Positions 5,268 to 9,079 of a DNA stretch of 9,079 nt are shown here, piece after piece. The DNA comes from an uncultured Megasphaera sp. GTDB lineage: Bacteria > Bacillota > Negativicutes > Veillonellales > Megasphaeraceae. The translations under genes were made by a program, and so were the position numbers. The notes under the pieces were generated by a model. It did no database searches. It was not told where the DNA came from and was given only the letters and a program-made list of their open reading frames with translations. The stretch covers positions 1 through 9,079 of the forward strand of contig NZ_CATWFF010000082.1 in the NCBI RefSeq assembly GCF_958350005.1, read 5' to 3'. How positions within the stretch are numbered: the stretch's first letter is position 1; the number at the start of each line of letters is the position of its first letter.

Positions 5268-5825
5268 TTATATATGCAGGTACTTCCGGGACTTTTCAAA
5301 GGCAGCAATGGTCTTGGCATCGACGATCTGGTTGTCGGCAATGAGCTGTTCCACTTCCTGCGGCGTATACCGTTCAATATTCAGGAACTCGTCGTCATCC
5401 AGATGCTGCGCTCCTTTATGAAGCTGCCGGGCCAGATAGAGATGAATTTTTTCATCGCAGAATCCCGGCGACGTGTAGATAAAGCCCAGGGAAATGAGCT
5501 CGCCTGCCGTGACGGCTGCTTCTTCTTCCAGTTCGCGGGCTGCGCAGATATCAGGAGATTCGCCGTTGTGCTCGATTTTGCCGGCCGGGATTTCCAGCAT
5601 GGGCTGGGCAGCGGCATAGCGATACTGCCGGACCATGATGATGCGGCCCTGGTCGTCCACAGGCAGAATGGCGCAGGCGCCAAAGTGCCATACAGCTTCG
5701 CGGACAGCCGTCTTTTTCGGGCCGCCGGCGCCGTCATCGATTTCTACTGTATCGACAGTTACATGTAATACTTTCCCTGTCATAATTTCTTTGCGCGATA
5801 CCATTGTTTCCGTACTGATGCTCAT
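5268..5825 (-). CDS. NUDIX hydrolase, ADP-ribose pyrophosphatase-like, 185 aa
   Basis: Likely hydrolyses ADP-ribose or related nucleoside-diphosphate sugars to AMP plus a sugar phosphate, a housecleaning role. Numbered from the first ATG (5828): VRQYRYAAAQPMLEIPAG (66-83) is the typical NudF/ADPRase lead-in, and the NUDIX box runs G83 to V106 with E90, R98, E99, E102 and E103. Two deviations: six rather than five residues separate G83 from E90 (GKIEHNGE), and the final box glycine is A105. GFIYTSPGFCDEKIHLYLA (115-133) is the usual ADP-ribose pyrophosphatase signature after the box. Start: two adjacent ATGs follow AGGGAGG; the second (5825) has six bases of spacing and is preferred over the first (three). 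It is followed by deoB with a 14-base gap. Substrate is inferred from family features. Confidence 0.9.
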   Translation of the reverse strand: MSISTETMVSRKEIMTGKVLHVTVDTVEIDDGAGGPKKTAVREAVWHFGACAILPVDDQGRIIMVRQYRYAAAQPMLEIPAGKIEHNGESPDICAARELEEEAAVTAGELISLGFIYTSPGFCDEKIHLYLARQLHKGAQHLDDDEFLNIERYTPQEVEQLIADNQIVDAKTIAAFEKSRKYLHI

Positions 5826-5863
5826 CATATGCCTCCCTGTGCGGCACTACGGCCGTAATACAG

Positions 5864-5910
5864 CGAAGACGCCGCAGGGCAAGGGTTCATCCCTGCTTAC
5901 GACGTCTTCG
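5864..5910 (-). other. intergenic stem-loop between dut and the NUDIX gene
   Basis: CGAAGACG (5864-5871) pairs with CGTCTTCG (5903-5910), and inside it GCAGGG (5874-5879) pairs with CCCTGC (5891-5896), leaving an 11-base loop. There is no U-run on either strand, so it is not a standard terminator. It lies seven bases after the dut stop, in the only sizeable gap (92 bases) of the pnp-to-pdp run, so an RNA processing or stability element is a reasonable guess. A 10-base palindrome (TACGGCCGTA, 5848-5857) lies between it and the NUDIX start. Confidence 0.5.
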
Positions 5911-5917
5911 GTTATCC

Positions 5918-6367
5918 TTATTTCCTGCCTGTACTGCCGATTCCGCCGGTGCGGACCGCTGTGGCCCCATCGCCGTTGACAGTCAGGTATTTCATAAAAA
6001 TTCCCTGGCCAATGCGATCGCCTTTTTCTACCGTATACGGCACATCGCCCGTATTGTAGCAGGCCAGCATAATATGTCCTTCATTATCGCCATTATTGTA
6101 GTAATCACTGTCAATAATGCCGGTGCTGTTAGCCAGCATAATGCCTTTTTTGAAAGCCAGGCTGGAACGGATAAAGACGGATAAATATTCATCCTGTTCC
6201 ATATAGGCCTTCAGTCCCGTTGGCACGACCGTTACTGCATGAGGCGGCAGCACGACTGTTTCGGCTGCTGCCAGATCATATCCGGCACTGCCGGCTGTCT
6301 TGCGGACAGGAAGGGCAATGCCTGCCTGCGCATAGGCTCGAACGACTTCAAATCCTCTGCCAGTCAT
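5918..6367 (-). CDS. dut: dUTP diphosphatase (dUTPase), 149 aa
   Basis: Hydrolyses dUTP to dUMP and pyrophosphate, keeping uracil out of DNA and feeding thymidylate synthesis; the family acts as a trimer. The five motifs are in order: I AGSAGYDLAA (25-34); II RSSLAFKKGI (67-76); III GIIDSDYYNNGDNEGHI (83-99) with catalytic D86; IV GDRIGQGIFMKY (116-127); V RTGGIGSTG (139-147). Motif III has the longer YYNNGDNEG form instead of the short DYxGEV of E. coli-type enzymes. Motif V has Ile where the usual RGxGGFGSTG has the base-stacking Phe. Length is normal. Start: ATG 6365-6367, with AGGAG six bases upstream built from the pnp TAG stop, so dut translation is probably coupled to pnp. Confidence 0.95.
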   Translation of the reverse strand: MTGRGFEVVRAYAQAGIALPVRKTAGSAGYDLAAAETVVLPPHAVTVVPTGLKAYMEQDEYLSVFIRSSLAFKKGIMLANSTGIIDSDYYNNGDNEGHIMLACYNTGDVPYTVEKGDRIGQGIFMKYLTVNGDGATAVRTGGIGSTGRK

Positions 6368-6376
6368 AGTGCTCTC

Positions 6377-8539
6377 CTATCGTTTCTGACCATCCCGGGG
6401 ACCGTGGCCGCCGCGGGGACCGCGATTGCCGCTGCGGCGCGGAGCCGGCGTATCATCGCCGCCGCCAAGGAGGGCTTTGCGGGACAGGTTGACCCGGCCC
6501 TGGTTGTCGATTTCCACGCATTTGACCATGATTTCATCGCCAATATGGACGACGTCTTCCACTTTTTCCACCCGTTCTTTCGCCAGCTGGGAAATGTGGA
6601 CCAGCCCTTCCTTGCCGGGCAGTACTTCCACAAAGGCGCCGAAATTCATAATGCGCGTAACTTTGCCCACATAGGTCTGCCCTACTTCTACTTCCTTCGT
6701 CAGGTCTTCAATCCATTTTTTCGCCTTTTCACCGCCTGCCGCTTCGACAGAGGCAATATACACGAGGCCGGAATCGTCAATGTCGATTTTGGCGCCTGTT
6801 TCTTCCGTAATCTGCTTGATCATCTTGCCCCCTGGCCCGATGACGTCGCGGATCTTGTCAGGATCGATCTGCATGGAAATGATGCGCGGCGCGTAGGGAG
6901 ACAGTTCTTTCCGCGGTTCGCTGATGGTCTGCAGCATTTTGCCCATAATGTGAATGCGCCCTTCATGAGCCTGCTGCAGGGCCTGGGACAGAATAGCCCG
7001 GCTCAGCCCTTTGATCTTAATATCCATCTGAATGGCTGTAACGCCTTTCATCGTACCGGCAACCTTGAAGTCCATGTCACCCAGAGCATCTTCCATGCCC
7101 TGAATATCTGTCAGGATCGTAAAGTCGTCATCTTTCGTAACCAGGCCCATGGCGACGCCGGCAACCGGTGCCTGAATGGGAACGCCTGCATCCATCAGGG
7201 CCAGCGTGCTGCCGCAGACGCTGCCCATGGAGCTGGAGCCGTTCGATTCGAGGACTTCCGATACGACGCGGATAGCATAGGGGAATTCTTCTTCACTGGG
7301 CAGAACCTGAGCCAGAGCCCGTTCAGCCAGCTTGCCGTGACCAATTTCGCGGCGTCCCGGTCCGCGGGACGATTTCGTTTCGCCGACGCAGAAAGACGGG
7401 AAATTGTAGTGATGCATATAGCGGCGGTCCGTTTCCAGGCCTACGCCGTCAATATGCTGCGATTCCGACAGCGGTGCCAGCGTGGCAAAGCTCAGAATCT
7501 GCGTCTGGCCGCGCGTGAACAGGCCCGTGCCGTGGGTCCGTTTGAACAGGCCTACTTCGCAGCTGACAGGCCGTACTTCATCGACGCGCCGTCCGTCAGG
7601 ACGAATCTTGTCTACAGCGATCATATGGCGCACAATTTCTTTAATCATCTTCTGGACGATTTCGACGATAACAGGGCGGTCGTCCGGATAGATTTCGTCA
7701 AAATGTGCATAAATATCGGCTTCGACAGCATCCATCTTTTCTTCCCGTTCTACTTTGCCCGGCGTGAAGACAGCGGTCTTCATAGCTTCTTCGCCATAGG
7801 CATGAACGGCTTCGACAATGTCAGCAGGCGGCTGTTTTTCGACAAATTCCTGTTTGGGCACGCTGATTTTATCGAGGAAGCTCAGCTGAAATTCGACGAC
7901 TTTTTTAATTTCTTCATGGGCAAACATAATGGCATCCAGAATATCGTCTTCCGGTACCTGTTTGGCGCCGCCTTCGACCATGAGGATAGCGTCTTTCGTG
8001 CCGGCAACGACGATGTCCATATCGCTCTGTTCGCTCTGCGCTACTGTCGGGTTGATGACAAACTGTCCGTCAACGCGGCCGACGCGAACACCGGCAATAG
8101 GGCCGGCAAAGGGAATATGGGACATGCACAGCGACACAGACGCACCGATCATGGCGGCGATTTCCGGCGCATTGTCGTGATCGACGCAGAAATCATAGGC
8201 TACGACGTGGACGTCATGGCGGTATGTCTTCGGGAAGAGAGGCCGAATAGGCCGGTCAATAAGGCGGGCAAAGAGGGTTGCCGATTCAGGGGGCTTGCCT
8301 TCCCGCTTAATAAATCCGCCGGGAATTTTTCCGACAGAATACATTTTTTCTTCATAATCGACGGTGAGCGGGAAAAAGTCCGCATCTTCCCGGGCTTCTT
8401 TCGAGCCCGTAGCCGTAACGAATACAGCTGTGTCACCGTACCGTACCAGGGCAGCGCCGCTGGCCTGTTTTGCCAATTTACCGACTTCAATCACCAGGGG
8501 ACGGCCGGCAAAATCCATTTGGAATTTCTGTTCTTCCAT
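6377..8539 (-). CDS. pnp: polynucleotide phosphorylase, 720 aa
   Basis: Phosphate-dependent 3'-5' exoribonuclease that releases nucleoside diphosphates and can also add tails; trimeric, cytoplasmic. Domain order by sequence: first RNase PH-like domain (about 10-145, with FFPLTVDYEEKMYSVGKIPGGF), a helical linker (about 145-300), the second catalytic RNase PH-like domain (about 310-545, with GSSSMGSVCGSTLALMDAGV and ALGDMDFKVAGT holding the catalytic aspartates), a KH domain with the GPGG loop (about 555-615), and an S1 domain (about 620-690, VGQTYVGKVTRIMNFGAFVEV). A glycine/arginine-rich tail (RRSGNRGPRGGHGPRDG) ends the protein. Length is typical. Start: ATG 8537-8539 with AAGGAGG. It follows rpsO, the widespread rpsO-pnp arrangement, but a strong terminator and a separate promoter lie between them. 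Confidence 0.97.
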   Translation of the reverse strand: MEEQKFQMDFAGRPLVIEVGKLAKQASGAALVRYGDTAVFVTATGSKEAREDADFFPLTVDYEEKMYSVGKIPGGFIKREGKPPESATLFARLIDRPIRPLFPKTYRHDVHVVAYDFCVDHDNAPEIAAMIGASVSLCMSHIPFAGPIAGVRVGRVDGQFVINPTVAQSEQSDMDIVVAGTKDAILMVEGGAKQVPEDDILDAIMFAHEEIKKVVEFQLSFLDKISVPKQEFVEKQPPADIVEAVHAYGEEAMKTAVFTPGKVEREEKMDAVEADIYAHFDEIYPDDRPVIVEIVQKMIKEIVRHMIAVDKIRPDGRRVDEVRPVSCEVGLFKRTHGTGLFTRGQTQILSFATLAPLSESQHIDGVGLETDRRYMHHYNFPSFCVGETKSSRGPGRREIGHGKLAERALAQVLPSEEEFPYAIRVVSEVLESNGSSSMGSVCGSTLALMDAGVPIQAPVAGVAMGLVTKDDDFTILTDIQGMEDALGDMDFKVAGTMKGVTAIQMDIKIKGLSRAILSQALQQAHEGRIHIMGKMLQTISEPRKELSPYAPRIISMQIDPDKIRDVIGPGGKMIKQITEETGAKIDIDDSGLVYIASVEAAGGEKAKKWIEDLTKEVEVGQTYVGKVTRIMNFGAFVEVLPGKEGLVHISQLAKERVEKVEDVVHIGDEIMVKCVEIDNQGRVNLSRKALLGGGDDTPAPRRSGNRGPRGGHGPRDGQKR

Positions 8540-8577
8540 TCCATTACCTCCTTATGCGTTCGCAGGTGATAGGCACG

Positions 8578-8605
8578 AGTATAGGCGCCTCGTCTGCGGC
8601 GTCCA
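8578..8605 (-). promoter_or_regulatory. candidate promoter of the pnp-dut-NUDIX-deoB-pdp run
   Basis: On the minus strand TGGACG (8605-8600, four of six -35 bases) and TATACT (8583-8578, five of six -10 bases) are 16 bases apart. They lie after the rpsO terminator and about 39 bases before the pnp start. The predicted leader contains a 10-base palindrome TGCGTTCGCA (8555-8564) just upstream of the ribosome binding site, which could form a very small hairpin. Confidence 0.5.
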
Positions 8606-8634
8606 TGCTTCCACCTACCACCCTGCAGGTTCTG

Positions 8635-8666
8635 AAAAAAGAGGCTGATGCATCTACATCAGCCTC
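8635..8666 (-). terminator. strong intrinsic terminator after rpsO
   Basis: GAGGCTGATG (8666-8657) pairs perfectly with CATCAGCCTC (8650-8641) on the minus strand around a six-base loop, and six U follow (8640-8635). It starts 12 bases after the rpsO stop, giving a monocistronic rpsO message with possible read-through into pnp. Confidence 0.93.
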
Positions 8667-8678
8667 ACAATATGCTAA

Positions 8679-8945
8679 TTATTTACGCAGGTTCAGTTTT
8701 TCGAGAATAGCACGATACCGTTCGAGGTCGTATTTCTGCAAATAAGCCAGCAGGTTACGGCGCTGACCAACGAGTTTCAGCAGGCCGCGGCGGGATGCGT
8801 GGTCTTTTTTGTTGGCCCGGAGATGTTCCGTCAAATAGGTGATGCGGCTCGTCAGGAGCGCGATCTGTACTTCCGGAGATCCCGTGTCGTTTTCGTTTGC
8901 GCCAAATTTAGCGATAATTTCTTTTTTTGCTTCTACTGTTAACAT
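8679..8945 (-). CDS. rpsO: 30S ribosomal protein S15, 88 aa
   Basis: Primary 16S rRNA-binding protein of the small-subunit platform; in several bacteria it also represses its own mRNA. The full conserved core is present: NDTGSPEVQIALLT (19-32), the SRITYLTEHLRANKKDHASR segment (33-52) with the HxxxxKKDH RNA-contact residues, and RRGLLKLVGQRRNLLAYLQK (52-71). Length of 88 residues is standard. Start: ATG 8943-8945 with GGAGGAAG (8958-8951) upstream; in-frame ATGs further upstream would begin inside the leader and promoter and would add residues not found in the family. The gene has its own strong promoter and terminator and a structured leader. Confidence 0.97.
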   Translation of the reverse strand: MLTVEAKKEIIAKFGANENDTGSPEVQIALLTSRITYLTEHLRANKKDHASRRGLLKLVGQRRNLLAYLQKYDLERYRAILEKLNLRK

Positions 8946-8950
8946 GTGTA

Positions 8951-9036
8951 CTTCCTCCATTTGCTGAAAATATATCATTTGCAAAGCACTAAGTGATCGT
9001 CGGAGTATTCGAGACACTGAGCGCCCGTACGACAAC
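8951..9036 (-). promoter_or_regulatory. rpsO leader with possible pseudoknot, candidate S15 autoregulatory site
   Basis: The leader (about 90 nt) can form two interleaved helices in minus-strand RNA. Helix 1 pairs 9036-9030 with 9002-8996 (GUUGUCG with CGACGAU, two wobbles). Helix 2 pairs 9024-9015 with 8995-8986 (GCGCUCAGUG with CACUUAGUGC, one C-U mismatch, one wobble). The order 5'-1,2,1',2'-3', with 1' and 2' touching, is an H-type pseudoknot. If transcription starts near 9034, helix 1 keeps five pairs. S15 of E. coli is known to bind an rpsO leader pseudoknot. A second small hairpin, UUUGC with GCAAA, lies just before the ribosome binding site (8958-8951). Regulation by S15 is inferred. 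Confidence 0.45.
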
Positions 9037-9040
9037 ATGT

Positions 9041-9069
9041 ATTATACTATAGAGGACGGATGGTGTAAA
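9041..9069 (-). promoter_or_regulatory. promoter of rpsO
   Basis: On the minus strand TTTACA (9069-9064, five of six) and a perfect TATAAT (9046-9041) are separated by the ideal 17 bases. The start site would be near 9034, leaving a leader of about 90 nt before the rpsO start codon. Confidence 0.85.
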
Positions 9070-9079
9070 GTTTTTTACA

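Noticed and set aside
6239..8569. Plus-strand open frame of 776 codons opposite pnp
   Set aside because: It is antisense to a fully recognisable pnp gene and matches no family I know; the opening comes from the GC-rich codon pattern of pnp. Similar long frames oppose rlmD, pdp and deoB.
8627..8634. Palindrome CCTGCAGG in the pnp upstream region as an operator
   Set aside because: Eight-base palindromes are common by chance and nothing else supports a binding site.
8679..9038. 119-codon form of S15
   Set aside because: The extension covers the leader up to the promoter -10, so its start would not be transcribed or would be leaderless, and S15 is 88-89 residues in bacteria.

Overview
All genes in this window lie on the minus strand, so the biological order runs from the right end to the left. 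The housekeeping part is GC-rich (my estimate by eye, a little above 50%), uses GC-ending codons and has Firmicutes-style AAGGAGG ribosome binding sites. The proteins look like those of a Negativicutes member, possibly Megasphaera or a relative. That placement is from memory of protein style and gene order, with no database search, and is tentative.

Housekeeping block (about 9079 down to 1312). A strong promoter (9041-9069) drives rpsO (ribosomal protein S15) through a leader that can fold as a pseudoknot. A strong terminator follows rpsO. A second, weaker promoter starts a compact run: pnp (polynucleotide phosphorylase), dut (dUTPase), a NUDIX ADP-ribose pyrophosphatase-like gene, deoB (phosphopentomutase) and pdp (pyrimidine-nucleoside phosphorylase). 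At three of these junctions the upstream stop codon lies inside the next gene's Shine-Dalgarno sequence. The set joins RNA phosphorolysis, dUTP removal, a nucleoside-diphosphate-sugar hydrolase and the deoxyribonucleoside/pentose-phosphate salvage pair. A terminator lies after pdp, and rlmD (23S rRNA m5U methyltransferase, RumA type) starts only 20 bases beyond its U-run.

Accessory block (1311 down to 1). First comes a 64-residue basic protein of unknown function with a GWGGKRAGAGRPKG motif and its own terminator. Next is a self-contained non-coding RNA unit: an extended -10 promoter, about 115 nt of highly structured RNA with a 13-bp closing helix and a possible loop-loop contact, and a terminator. 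It is followed by a RelB-like/RelE-like toxin-antitoxin operon with its own TTGACA/TACAAT promoter and a 15-bp palindrome on the -10. The left end holds a perfect 20-bp inverted repeat and a second, strand-specific terminator.

The most novel-looking item is the unassigned structured RNA at about 807-954. The rpsO leader pseudoknot and the 64-residue protein come next. I see no insertion sequence, CRISPR array, tRNA or complete rRNA gene. No gap between genes exceeds 300 bases.
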